Shown here piece by piece: positions 24,495 to 35,029 of a stretch of 64,000 nt of DNA. Source of the DNA: Athripsodes cinereus. Taxonomy: Eukaryota; Arthropoda; Insecta; Trichoptera; Leptoceridae. The first letter of the stretch is position 1. Each line of letters begins with the position of its first letter. The stretch covers positions 21,367,237-21,431,236 of the forward strand of contig OX388307.1 of assembly GCA_947579605.1 (NCBI GenBank). Reading direction: 5' to 3'. The notes under the pieces are model-generated. The model saw only the letters and a list, made by a program, of their open reading frames with translations. It searched no databases and had not been told where the DNA came from. The position numbers and the translations under genes are program-made.

Positions 24495-24734
24495 CCTGTC
24501 CTGGCTGGGACATGTTTTGAGAATGCCCAATGATAGTTGGCCAAAAAGAGCACTGTTCTTCCGTCCGCAGGGGTTCCGTAGGCCCGGGCGTCCCTCTTTC
24601 ACAATACACCGTTCCTATGACAACGATATCAGAGCGCAAGGAAAGAGGTGACGCAATTGGCACTCTGAATGGAGGAGGCTGGTTTCTGCCCTGTGCTCCC
24701 GAGAGGAGCGTTGAGGGCGATGATGATGATGATG
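24495..24734 (+). mobile_element. RTE-like LINE 3' end, third copy
   Basis: Flanked by AAATACATAAT at 24484-24494 and 24735-24745, an exact 11-bp target duplication. Coding text LSWLGHVLRMPNDSWPKRAL, then FFRPQGFRRPGRP and later EWRRLVSALCSREER, is closest to intact in the GRP region. A deletion removes part of the WKEVTQLAQK segment. Tail is GATGATGATGATGATG. Confidence 0.88.
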
Positions 24735-24799
24735 AAATACATAATAGAACTTTTTTTCAATAGCAATACAGAGTGGGCTTGTTGAGCTATATAGACACA

Positions 24800-27700
24800 T
24801 TATTTTTTTATTTCAACTCCATCTGGTGAGAAATGTACCAAACTTTGATTGAATTAAAAAGCTATCTTTTATGGTAGCATAAGTGCGACGTTTTGACGAT
24901 GTTCCATCATAATTTGTCCGTAAGTGAGGATACATCTCTTCTGGTATATAATATGGTTCAAGGTGCTTGTTACTCATTAATGTTATGCAGAAGGTGGAGC
25001 ATTAATTAATTCAGACATCCACGTCACAGGCATTTTATTGTTGGAACAGTACCTATGTACTAGCGCATGTAATTATGTCATCAACCATTATGGAAGGAAC
25101 TTCGCAGGTACGTATTATATAGCTTACATGTATGAGACAAAAATAATAAATGTTCATTACATTATAATTACTTACATTTTAAGGTGATTCTGTAATGCAG
25201 CACGTATTTATAATGTTCGTCCAAGTATATATTTTAATATATGAGAAAAAAGTATTCATTTATCCATCTCATTCTCATGAGATATGGTTCGAAGATGCAC
25301 TTCAGACCGATTTTCCATCAAGTGCTTTTCGTCTTACCGTGACATTTTTGATGCTCTAATATCAATGATATTAAAAGGGTGTATTGGAGACAAGAAAATT
25401 GTTCTGTTTAAGTAAATTGAAAAGAAAAACTGTGAAACATCACAGTTTAAATTTTTTTCAACATAAGTGCAAGTTGAATAAATACGAAAATATGTGTTAT
25501 TTGTATTTTCTTGATGTGTAAAGATTATAGGCGTTTTTTTATTTATTCCAAAAGTACTATCGCAAAATAGCAAAATTTGAAAAAAAAACTTGAATCCTAA
25601 ATCTCTCATAAACGTTAATCTGAGTGTTACTATATTATATGCACAAGAAAATGTATTTGAAAAAATCATGAAGCAAACATTAGACACCGAAATTTTAGGT
25701 TTGTACAGAGCTTTTTTCATTTGCCTACTTACTATCGCAATTATGATAGTTAAATTAATACTAAGTTCTTTTCTATGTTATTATGAATTGCATACTTAAA
25801 AGACAGGAAATAAATATAAATTGCACCAAGTAATAAAATAATAACATGTTGTTATAGTAAATGAAAGTCTTCCACGCTCGGTTACTACAAGTGACTGTCT
25901 ATAGAATGAAGTAAAGCGAGCAGTAAAATGTTGTCAAAGACTTTGAATTCATACAATATTTCTATTTGTTTCTACAGACAAAGTTACACTGAAGAAACTA
26001 ATATCCGTATTTACTACAAAAAATCATACCGCGAAATTTCAGTAAATATTCGAATATCATCTGAGTAGTGTGTAGAGAATAACCTAGAATAAAAAAATAA
26101 CATTTTTAAATGTAGATTTAAAACATTTACATAGATAATCTCATTCAATGGTAAATTGCAAAAATAACATCGGTTACCATTAAAACAGTTTATAAATTAT
26201 CTAAGAAAGCAACAGAAAGGAAGAAATTTAATTTTTAGGTGGTAGACTATAAGCGCTAAAAAGTCCTTAAGGAAAGAAGTTGGCTTATTTGCGGCCACAA
26301 CACAACCATGAGGCAAGTGTAGCTAATCTTGAAATAATGCTTATGTATATTCAATGTTTTAATGAAAAATGTACTTGGGAAATGTTGGAAAAATTCTTCT
26401 CAATTATTAACTGGAATAATATGTAGAATAAGAATAGTGTAAATAAATACTCATTTGATCACCAATTTTATCGATAGTTGTCTAATTTGCATTACCTACA
26501 ATTTTACAATCATGGACATACATGTTCATATTTATAATCTACAAAATAATTTGAAATAACTGTCATGCCTAAATAATGATACATTGATAAAATAAACAAT
26601 TCGCTATAAATTCACTTATTCATACGATATAAAATAATTGAAAATGAAGCTTTCCAGTGTACACATGTATGTAATTTTATACTCCTCGTTCATACAGGGA
26701 GTGACTTATTTTATATTATTATTACATACAATAAAGAGTGCACTGTGCATTCTGAGGAAATTGCAAAACTGTACCTGTTAAATAATAATATGAAAATTGT
26801 GTTTGATGAAAATGCTTTAATACTATCATAATAACTTCACTCTATTCTGTAATAAGAATAAAGAACCGTTTCAAAGACAATGTGCATTTGAAATATTGTC
26901 CTCTTTAACATAATCTTATATCCTGTGGTTACCATCACAAAGGATTTCTAATACTATTATTCTTTAATAGATCCTGAAGATCAAATATTTATTAAGGTAT
27001 TGCTTATTCTCTTTCTATAAAGCTTTCTAAGGATGTTCAACATTTCAAACAATCGTTTTCTTTTACATCTTAAATACCTATGTTAATGTTAAGTCACTCT
27101 GTAAATCTATTCATTTACTCATACTGAATGTTTCATTTGAATTTCGTAGAGATTTTTCGTTGGTCGCTAGAAATTTTTTAATATTATCCTTTCTATTTGA
27201 CTGTAAAGTTCGTTATTGCTAAGTATTATTTTTTAAGTTTTGATTCTTGCTGTCTTCTTCAAATTTACTTCCATTGCTGTAACATGCACGAGTTAGGAAG
27301 GGTAAAACCTTCAATATTGTCCTTCACATATATCTAACGTGAAAAGAGAAGTAAATTATAATACGTTAGTTATATTTTTTATTCTTATACGACATTGTCG
27401 GAATTGACAATGAAGAAAAACCACGACTCTTTGCAATAAGAAAAAAATAATGTTCTTAGAAAGAGAAAAAATCTTCTAAGGAATGTGAACTTATCTTTAC
27501 TTAAATGGTTATTTGGAAATGTTTAGTAAGTTATTATATGCTTGAAGAAATATTTTTATTTCAAAGAATTTTACCTTCAAACAAAAACAACATCTGATAC
27601 ACTCTGTTATTTCATAATAAAACATATTATTAAAGCCCCATTGATATCCAATATGTTAGAAAAAAAAGGTCCCTAATAGCAACAGCAAGAATATAATAAA

Positions 27701-28290
27701 ATAATATACCTATCAGCAAAATATTCTGTAATATTATATGTATGACGTGGGTATATTCACGTCACCTTTTGATGGTTAAAATAACGACTCGACAAGACGG
27801 AATGAGACTTTTTCAACAAACAAAAGATACTGAAACCCGAGATAAGTGAATTGTCTTTGAGTAATATAATTGAGGCAGTACCTTTGTACCCACAGCCTCC
27901 TACCAATCACCTCATTCCATGCAGTGTTAATTTATTATAAAGGCAAGAAATCATAGAAGTAAATTTGTTTTTATTTGCCACTGAGAAAGATAACTGATTT
28001 TGAATTGAAAAACCTTAGAAAATAGGAAACTTGTGTAGAAACTTTAGACAGAATACAATGAGAAAAATCATAAAAGGCTTATATCCAGTAAGAAAGAGAT
28101 GAAGAATGGTATTAAAGGAGACCCACTGTCTATCCGGATACCGCAAAAGTCTTGGACTTCCATTTATTTAAAACTTTACTGTTTACAAATTTTGCCCACA
28201 TCAGAGATGCCATCGGCAAAAATACCTCTTCGAAGACTAGCAGTGCAGTAAGTAAGTAAAGTTTTCTCCCTGAATCTCCAAGAGATTGAA
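24800..28290. other. AT-rich DNA, long chance frames only
   Basis: The minus-strand frame 25334-25720 (128 codons, rich in F, I, N and S) is the longest non-transposon frame after the LINE shadows. I see no domain, signal peptide or splice support, and a frame of this length can occur by chance in 64 kb. No shared repeat seen. Confidence 0.4.
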
Positions 28291-28292
28291 TA

Positions 28293-28410
28293 CATACCAT
28301 CACGGCATGTCCCATATGTAGGGTTTATCAGCGGACTAACTGCATGTATCAAACATGCAAGTTGTTCTTTCCGTACAAAAAAGTTCAGACATAGGATGGG
28401 TGATATGTAT
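28293..28410 (-). repeat. SINE-A fragment
   Basis: ACCATCACGGCATGTCCCAT, TAGGGTTTATCAGCGGAC, AACATGCAAGTTGTTCTTTC and ATAGGATGGGTG follow the order of the family consensus; the 5' half is missing. Confidence 0.72.
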
Positions 28411-28411
28411 A

Positions 28412-29076
28412 ATATAATACGTTATCATTTAACTTAAGATATTAAATATCTTACACGGAATGTTTTATGACATTAAGATTAACTTACAAAGGAAAACCTT
28501 TTAATTGAGGAGACCTAAACCAAGAGGTTAATAAAGATTGATTTTATTATACTGATATGATAAATGTTTTGGATGTATATAAAAACAATATTTATTCCCT
28601 CCCGACAGAACGTGTGAAAATAATGACCACAATATAAATTTCAATTCGTGTTCTGGTTTTCTGGACACGCACGCAAGTAGTGTGACGGATAAAAATATTA
28701 TTAATTCTAAAGACATTTGTCAGAATTATGAAATGCAAATAGAATGTTAATAATTTATTTACGATACAGTAAAGCAAATGTAGAAAATAATGTAGGTAAC
28801 CTTCTAAACTAATATATAGATACACCCACAAACTATTCTTTGACAACACAAAGGAATATTCGAGTTGATTGAATTGTATGTATATAAATCATAATATTTT
28901 AATGATTGTGTTGTTTGGTTCAAAACATTTATAAATAGTTCTTTGAACCTTCAAAACTGGCTACATGACGCATGCAAATTTATTTAGCGTACCCATTGTT
29001 ATTTTTGTTTTTTACGACTACTCATAATATTCTAATATCGATCTTGACAGGGGTGACTTTTTAATTAAATAATACA
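28412..29076. other. AT-rich DNA
   Basis: No gene or repeat recognised. Confidence 0.4.
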
Positions 29077-29077
29077 T

Positions 29078-29332
29078 ACTACTACTACTATACCATCACA
29101 GAATATCCCACAAGTGGGGTAGCCAGCAGACCAGCTGCATATAACCAACATGCAAGCTGTCCTCTCCGTGCCAATATAAAGCCAAGACATTCAGGATGGG
29201 TGGCAAACCTTATCGCTGAATTTAAGATGTAAAATGTCTTAATTTTTTCGAACACCTGCCTTTTACAGGACACTCGAAAACTTACATAGAAGAGTGGGAG
29301 ACCAATTCTTTACCGGGTGCTCCACGGGATAT
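29078..29332 (-). repeat. SINE-A, full-length copy
   Basis: Begins at the plus-strand left with ACTACTACTACTATACCATC (the triplet tail on the minus strand) and ends at the right with GGGTGCTCCACGGGAT. All family blocks are present, including AAGTGGGGTAGCCAGCAGAC, AGACATTCAGGATGGGTGGC and TGCCTTTTACAGGACACTCG. Confidence 0.85.
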
Positions 29333-29454
29333 TATTCTTATTCAATCTTCCTCCACCCAATATTTCTCTCGAGAACACAGGATGCAAATAATCTTCCTTC
29401 AATCAGAACGACTCTTAACTAATTGAGTTACCATTTCCCATGACCTTTATAAAA

Positions 29455-29582
29455 CTATACTATACTACTATACTATACTTTACCCTCACGCCATGTCCCA
29501 GGAGGGGTAGGCAGAGAGAACGGAACGCCATATAGATCTATCCTTACATACTTCTTTCGCTTCCTCTCGCTTCGCTCGCTTT
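29455..29582 (-). repeat. LINE-C 3' tail fragment
   Basis: Minus strand matches the end of 58933-59907: GTAAGGATAGATCTATATGG, CGTTCCGTTCTCTCTGCC, CTCCTGGGACATGGCGTGAG, then a tail of GTATAGTATAG repeats. Confidence 0.8.
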
Positions 29583-29663
29583 ATAAAACTCTAATGTTTT
29601 TATTACATCTAAGGAGTAATGTGTTATGAAAAAGTAATGACATCGGTAAATATGTAGATAAAA

Positions 29664-29716
29664 AATGTTCTTGAATATAACAAAAGTAGATACATTTTGT
29701 TATATTCAAGAACATT
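29664..29716. repeat. Perfect 22-bp hairpin beside the palindromic element
   Basis: AATGTTCTTGAATATAACAA and two further A's at 29664-29685 pair exactly with 29695-29716 around the loop GTAGATACA. Its right end is also the left target duplication (TCAAGAACATT) of the element at 29717-30089. Confidence 0.65.
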
Positions 29717-30089
29717 AACTTTTCGATTTTCGAAGAGGAAACACTATGAAAGTTCATTTTAATTTAGATAATAAATATTTAAAGAAAAAACACTGTTTAC
29801 TTTCATTTAAATTGTTATATTATTAAAAGCTTTTCGGACATACGTCCATCTTCAGTAATAATTACTTATAACTAATGACAAATGACAAATTGAAGGTACA
29901 TGATAATACAAAATTACATGTGGGTAGGGGGAGTGGGCGGGGTTAATAGTGATGTAATATGGATATGTGAAGGTATTGGCAGAGATATTGTTTCAAGGCA
30001 ATGTAGACGTATGTCCGAAAAGCTTTTAATAATATAACAATTTAAATGAAAGTAAACAGTGTTTTTTCTTTAAATATTTATTATCTAAA
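29717..30089. mobile_element. Penelope-like palindromic insertion, young
   Basis: Two 85-bp arms that I read as identical in reverse complement (29762-29846 and 30006-30090) enclose a 159-bp spacer. The unit is bordered by the direct repeat TCAAGAACATT at 29706-29716 and 30090-30100. Identical arms mean either recent insertion or repair between arms. The left arm plus adjacent spacer carry a hammerhead-like fold on the minus strand (see 29819-29862); the right arm keeps only the GUCC-GAAA half. The plan matches the element at 531-743: inverted arms, direct target repeats, CTGAAGA and GAAA blocks. Penelope-like retroelements are the best-fitting known class. No enzyme is encoded. Confidence 0.6.
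29819..29862 (-). ncRNA. Hammerhead-ribozyme-like fold
   Basis: Minus strand, in order: ATTATTA (stem I 5' side, 29862-29856), CTGAAGA core (29855-29849), one extra T (29848), GGAC loop GTAT GTCC (stem II, 29847-29836), GAAA (29835-29832), AGCTT completing a self-complementary AAGCTT (minimal stem III), T at the cleavage position, and TAATAAT (29825-29819), which pairs all 7 bases of stem I. The core CUGANGA...GAAA...UH fits the hammerhead consensus and the tiny palindromic stem III fits dimer-acting versions known from Penelope-like elements. The unpaired T between core and stem II departs from the consensus, so activity is uncertain. Confidence 0.45.
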
Positions 30090-30109
30090 TCAAGAACATT
30101 GTTTCTTCG

Positions 30110-30870
30110 TTTTGTATCAAATAGATTTATTGGTTTTTAAGATGAGGTTTACTGATATTTAGCTTAATATGCTTTCTGGGCAATGCTATATTCAGAAAAC
30201 TTTATGTTTTCATGACTTATTTGATAACTTACAGTATGAAAGTTATGAAGTATCTAAGTAGATAATAATAATTATGTCTCTGTATCGTCGTCATCAGTAT
30301 TTGAATTAGTTTTATCACGCCGAAAGTTTTGTTTTCTTTCAGGTTTAGTCTTTATCTTGTTTTAATGCGAACCTTTTTTCCAGATGAATTGCCGGTTATA
30401 GCTTCCGTTACGCCTGAAGAAACATCAGAACCCCAGCACAATCAATTTATGTCAACTTGAAAAATTATCCGTCATTAGTAAGATTTTAACTCAATGAAAA
30501 AGATATCATAGAAACGTAATAAGCTACATCATAATTTTGGACGGAAAACATTTTCTTTAACAATCCAATCATAACATCGTGTTTAAATATTCAGTGAAAT
30601 ATTGAGTTCAGGAAAGCTTACAACAGTCGATAAACTTATATCTAACTTTCAGCAGGTACATACTTGTAGGTAATAATCTGAACTATTTTATAAATAGGTA
30701 TTTATTACGATTCACAACAAAGATATATCATATTTAACAAAACATAACAAATGTTTGGAAAATTTACACAGGTCGAGCAAGTCCCTAACAAGGATATGGA
30801 TCTAATACGTATTTTGGTTATAAACGCGACAACACACATACACAGTGCACCAAATACGTATACATATATA
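30110..30870. other. AT-rich DNA
   Basis: No gene or repeat recognised. Confidence 0.4.
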
Positions 30871-30872
30871 CT

Positions 30873-31021
30873 GTTTTTTTTTATTTATCATGTATACATG
30901 GGACATCCAGACCCAGGACAATATAAAAAAGGCTATTTTTCATTTTGTCCTAGCTGAGAATCGAACCCAGGACCTCATGATTTAAAGGCAAGAGTGTTAC
31001 CTCTGCGCCACACTGACCGCC
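30873..31021 (-). repeat. tRNA-derived SINE
   Basis: On the minus strand: GGCGGTCAGTGTGGCGCAGA holds an A box (TGGCGCAGAGG), CTTGCCTTTAAATCATGAGG looks like an anticodon arm, and CCTGGGTTCGATTCTCAG holds a B box. The body continues GTCTGGATGTCCCATG and ends in an A-rich tail (poly-T on the plus strand at 30873-30882). It looks like the tRNA-headed SINE type widespread in moths. The acceptor stem does not close, so it is not a functional tRNA gene. Confidence 0.82.
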
Positions 31022-31242
31022 TAATGTCGCCTATGCCGTGAAAACTTGTTTTGTAATCCTATATATACTGGATGATTATTTAAAAGATCAACGTTAAATG
31101 TAAGTTTGTTTGCTATTTTTTTCTTCATTAACAGGACTTCACAGCCAGAATTTAATTTGAAATCGTTCGATTATATGCAAAAAATTGCCTAAAAACAGGT
31201 GTTTACTCCAAATTTTAACTTTTAAACTACGTACGAACCAAT

Positions 31243-31337
31243 AAACTACGAAGCATTAAAAAAATACTGTCTCTCTTTTTGCGGTAAGTGAAAAGGGAGA
31301 TAAAGAAATGAAGTATATTTCACTCATTATCTATACA
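31243..31337 (+). repeat. Direct repeat left of the Harbinger element
   Basis: AAACTACGAAGCATTAAAAA, CTGTCTCTCTTTTTGCGGTA, AGTGAAAAGGGAGATAAAGA and GTATATTTCACTCATTATCT recur in the same order and orientation at 33914-34015. The two copies sit 15 and 33 bp outside the Harbinger insertion. Confidence 0.8.
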
Positions 31338-32682
31338 CCACTTGGTCACTAAGGGCCGATTTTATAAACATCCGTTCGTAATGCTTGATACCAATTTTAA
31401 CCAAAGTTTGGTTTAATTACCGATTTTCCGATTTTATAAAACGATAGTAGATCATGCACCGGGTTAAGCATGCGTTATTTGATTACCGCTGTATTTTGGC
31501 TAGTTAAACGTATTACGAATCGTATTTTATCAAATTGCTATCGCAACGACAATAACAAAATGTCATATGTCATTATTCAGGCGCCATTTTGATTTGTGAA
31601 ACCTATGAGGAATGATTTACAGTAAAGAATATAATATTATTTCCTTAAATTTTTATGTATTTCAGATTGTGAAGATGAAAATAGAATATTTTTTTTAATT
31701 ATCACTCTTTCATATTATATCTGTATTTTCTTTTATTAACTTTGCTTGAAATAAAACTTTTTACCACCAAACTTACGTTATTTATTTAGCCTTTTTCTAC
31801 ACACCTACATGACCATGAACATAAAAACGTGATTAAGTTAATTTACAAAGGGTGCAAAAAGAGTGATGTTTTATGAATGCTCCATTTTATTATTTTCCAT
31901 CAAACTCTCGTGAAAGAAAACATTGGATAAGTGAATTAGTAGGTAGATTATTGAAAATAGATACTATCATGCCATTTTCCTTTCTCAACAGACAAAGAGT
32001 ATCGGGTATGGTAGTTTCATGTGTTAAATTTACATATATGACCTCATGCAATGGTTAATTGTAAAAATAACATCGATGGATACATTACATCCTTTTTAAC
32101 AAGCCCGTTTCTGAAGCATTAACTGCTTCTACAACTGTGTCCAGGTTTCACTCGCGTATTGTGTTGTATTGGCACTAGGAGAACAAAAAAGAGTTCAATC
32201 TATACTATCTATTACTAGAATTATATACAGTTAAGTAAAAAAAGAGAGGTTAAATAATAAATCAACAGTTCTTTTATTAAAATTCAATAAACATACATGG
32301 CTTTTATTATTACAGTACTAATAATTATTAATAGAGACATTTACAGTTATGAGTAATAGAGGTATATATGAAAGAAAACTAAAATTATTGTTAAAGATTG
32401 TAAAAAAATGAATAGTGTTTGAGTCTTAAAAATAGTCTTATAAATGGGTTTATTTTATTTTTATTATATAATAACAAACGGCGTGACCCTTTTACATGTA
32501 GAAAATATATAAGAAATACGTGACAGACAGAAAAAAAATCATAATTAATAAACAATATGATACATATACTTAACACAAATAAATCATAAAATAAAACTTG
32601 TTGAAAATCAAATAATAAAAGACGAGCAATAATAAATTATCATGATTAGGATATTTAATTTAAAATTATTAAAATATGTAAT

Positions 32683-32987
32683 TTAGTTTATGTTAAGAGG
32701 ATGACGAATTGACTGTTTCATTTCTTCATCTAAGTTTTTCTTTTTTTTTTGACCATCAACTTCTGGTTTTTGGGTCTCCGCAACGCTGCGGGATTCCAAT
32801 CCTTCCACACGTTGTCAGTTGGTATCGATACGGAGGGCTCATTGGCACACATCTCGTCAGCCACTAAAGATATGGAAGGCTCCTTGGTACATAAGTTGGT
32901 GGCAACAGCTCTAAAAGATGTGCAGGGCTCATGGTCCGGTCCGAAATGGGATCTGGCAGGATTTGGGTTTTCCCCCCTCCAGTGGTT
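32683..32987 (-). pseudogene. Harbinger Myb/SANT-like protein, C-terminal part
   Basis: An open stretch of about 100 codons on the minus strand, from just after a TAG at 32988 to the stop TAA at 32683. It contains three spaced repeats of a TKEPS/ANEPS-like word, then VWKDWNPAALRRPKNQKLM, a lysine run, and NLDEEMKQSIRHP. In Myb/SANT-like accessory proteins of insect Harbinger elements the W...(N/T)P..L+.P...L pattern and a basic region follow the DNA-binding domain. It lies downstream of, and in the same sense as, the N-terminal piece at 33060-33361. The segments are separated by stops and frameshifts. Function would have been DNA binding and nuclear import of the transposase; this copy is broken. 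Confidence 0.5.
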
Positions 32988-33059
32988 CTATAAAATGTTT
33001 ATAATTTGCAACACGTAAGTTTATTAGAAACAGGATGATAATTTATTAGAAGAAGTATT

Positions 33060-33361
33060 ATTATTTATGAAAATATTATACAAACGAACCGGTTATTAAG
33101 ATATATGGCTGCAGCCCGCTTCTTGGCACTTTTTTTTTCAAACTGTCCCATTTTAATTTTATTTAAGACAGATCTCTGTGGAAGGAACTATTGACATTGA
33201 AACTTTCAGCCAGTGACTCTTCAAAGTGACTCCTTCGTTGAGTTGCTCACGGCATCTGTTTTCTTACTGGTCAAGCCGGGAGACCCCTCGATCAGAGTTA
33301 AAAGTAAGCTTAACTCTTCCCCTGTAAAATTTTTACTTTTTTTCCTCTTGTCCATATCTAT
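33060..33361 (-). pseudogene. Harbinger Myb/SANT-like DNA-binding protein, N-terminal part
   Basis: From the ATG at 33359-33361 the frame reads MDKRKKSKNFTGEELSLLLT, LIEGSPGLTSKKTDAVSNST, KESL, then stops. The pattern +SKNFT..E...LL.L+E ... +KTDA.SN..KE is that of the Myb_DNA-bind_5 (zeste-like) domain of insect transposon proteins. A small duplication of GAGTCACT shifts the frame; after it the next frame continues LAESFNVNS, and later LKWDSLKKK, the third helix of the same domain. Thus a frameshift and a stop kill the gene. A GTAAGT donor on the minus strand near 33548 suggests the original gene had a 5' leader intron. Confidence 0.7.
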
Positions 33362-33913
33362 AAATAATGAAATAATTGTATGAGAAACAAATTTTTTATT
33401 TAATACATTTGTCAAACGAAGAATGTGATTAAATTCACTGCAATACTGTAGATAGAATAGCAAACAGTTTTCCATCAACTAAGTACTTAGCGATCGGATG
33501 TTATTGAAGTTAGCTAAATATATTTATGTGTCAGACATGAAATAGATACTTACCTGTGATTGTTAAATAGTGAACAGATTTAAGAAATCCAAAAAAAACA
33601 CTCCGACAGCTCTCAATACTCCAAAAGCACGGGGCACCACACAAAATTTGTTTATCAGAAATGACAGTTGAATCATAGATGTATTTCGTAACTATAAACA
33701 AATGTCAGAAATTGTTACCAGTATTAGGATTTTTTATGATTACGGGTCGTAACTATTTCTGACAACTGTTCGTTAATAAAAAACGTTTATAAAATTGCCT
33801 ATGGAAATTATTACTTACGACTGGATAACTGCTCGTATTCATTACGGAAGTTTTATCTAGTGTTTATAAAATCGGCCCTAACACACGTAAATATAGTTAA
33901 TATTATGTCCGAA

Positions 33914-34017
33914 AAACTACGAACATTAAAAAATCACTGTCTCTCTTTTTGCGGTAAGTGAAAAAGGAGATAAAAAATGCGACGTACGTGATGTATATTT
34001 CACTCATTATCTATGAC
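33914..34017 (+). repeat. Direct repeat right of the Harbinger element
   Basis: Second copy of the 31243-31337 repeat, with an extra CGACGTACGTGAT before the GTATATTTCACTCATTATCT block. Confidence 0.8.
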
Positions 34018-34257
34018 ACCAAATGACACAAAAATCATTGCGTACAAAGACATAATTTTTAACAAGATTGTGCACTCCATTGAAAAAACGGCATGTATAA
34101 TGCAATTGATGCACCAGAGGTCAACAAGGCCCACCTGCGAGAGAGCATTCATGCCCCAAGAGTTATAAATAGGCCTACATATACCTATACATGAATATAG
34201 CAAACACGTAGGTAGGTAGACTATTATTATTTTTGCTGGATAGTGGTAGGTGTTTAC

Positions 34258-34322
34258 TTAATTGGCGTTCCCTTCTCTCTGCTTACTCCACATGGGATGT
34301 GGCGTGAGGGTATAGATAGATT
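34258..34322 (+). repeat. LINE-C 3' tail fragment
   Basis: TGGCGTTCCCTTCTCTCTGC, TTACTCCACATGGGATGTGG and CGTGAGGGTATAGATAG match 59837-59895, the tail of LINE-C. Only about 65 bp were inserted or survive. Confidence 0.75.
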
Positions 34323-34329
34323 CATCAAA

Positions 34330-34900
34330 TCATTGGTCATAAAAAAGCTTATTAGCTTTACATGTCTACCTTGTTGTATGTACATATATGTGGGCGTATA
34401 AGTGGGTATATTTCCAATAAAGTACTCAAATACTTTTTTTTAATAATACTCAGTTTTATTCTGCAACAATTATATAATTTATATTATACACCTTAAAAAG
34501 TACACGTAAAGTAGGTATATTTGAGTTTATCCATAATTTGTTGCACCATTCTGCATTGAGTTGACCATAATTTATTCTTTCTTCTGGGACGTCAAATTAA
34601 GTGACAATGATGGCTCCCTTAAGAAACGGCGACTGTGGCACCAGTGCTGCAAAAGTATAAAAGAATATTTAATATGTTTTTCCCTTGTTTATTATTTTTG
34701 ACTCCACCATTAAATTGCAAACAACAAAAAGGCCGGGATTTGGAGAGAATGATTCATGCATCTTTAGTATCACAAAAAAAGATTTGAGTCATCATAATCC
34801 AAGGATAAATTTACAATCTGTCCATATATTTGCAGAGTATTTTTTCATCATCGAAATAAAACAAAATTATAGCAATAAAGTGATTTAATGTGTAATCGTG
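34330..34900. other. AT-rich DNA
   Basis: No convincing gene. A plus-strand open stretch at about 34540-34700 has LKKRRLWHQCCKS-like text but no start, splice or domain support. Confidence 0.35.
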
Positions 34901-34906
34901 TCTTAT

Positions 34907-35022
34907 GGCCGGTTTCAATAACCTATCTATCCGTGACTATCGATTGAAATGTATGATTCAAAATATAGAACACAATAGATTTCAATCGACAGGAGCGGAT
35001 AGATAGATTATTGAAACCGGCC
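34907..35022. mobile_element. MITE, 116 bp hairpin
   Basis: GGCCGGTTTCAATAA at the left and TTATTGAAACCGGCC at the right are exact inverses. The arms continue inward (CTATCTATCCG and CGATTGAAAT) to a short centre near 34965. No clear target duplication; a TTAT/ATTA context on the two sides hints at a TA- or TTA-type target. Confidence 0.75.
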
Positions 35023-35029
35023 AATTATG

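Larger units (their letters stand above)
31353..33878 (-). mobile_element. PIF/Harbinger transposon, 2.5 kb
   Basis: Termini are GGGCCGATTTTATAAACA at 31353 and its exact reverse complement ending at 33878. TAA stands directly outside on both sides (31350-31352 and 33879-33881), the 3-bp target duplication typical of PIF/Harbinger. Inside, the minus strand carries pieces of a Myb/SANT-like accessory protein (32683-33361), which these elements encode besides the transposase. I could not recognise the DDE_4 transposase in 31400-32680, so the element is probably non-autonomous. Reading direction is given as that of the Myb-like gene. Confidence 0.85.

Noticed and set aside
25334..25720. 128-codon minus-strand frame
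   Set aside because: No domain, splice or signal support; composition follows the AT-rich background, and one frame of this length is not surprising in 64 kb.
28100..28260. Possible exon ending at a GTAAGT repeat near 28250
   Set aside because: The acceptor side is weak and the frame is short; GTAAGTAAGTAAG is a simple repeat.
29706..30100. CRISPR-like or bacterial repeat array
   Set aside because: The repeats are two inverted arms, not spaced direct repeats, and the context is eukaryotic.
30873..31021. Functional tRNA gene
   Set aside because: A and B boxes are present, but the acceptor stem does not pair, the anticodon loop is oversized, and a SINE body with A tail follows.
31873..32058. 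61-codon frame inside the Harbinger element as transposase
   Set aside because: No DDE_4 motif or helix-turn-helix pattern is recognisable in it.
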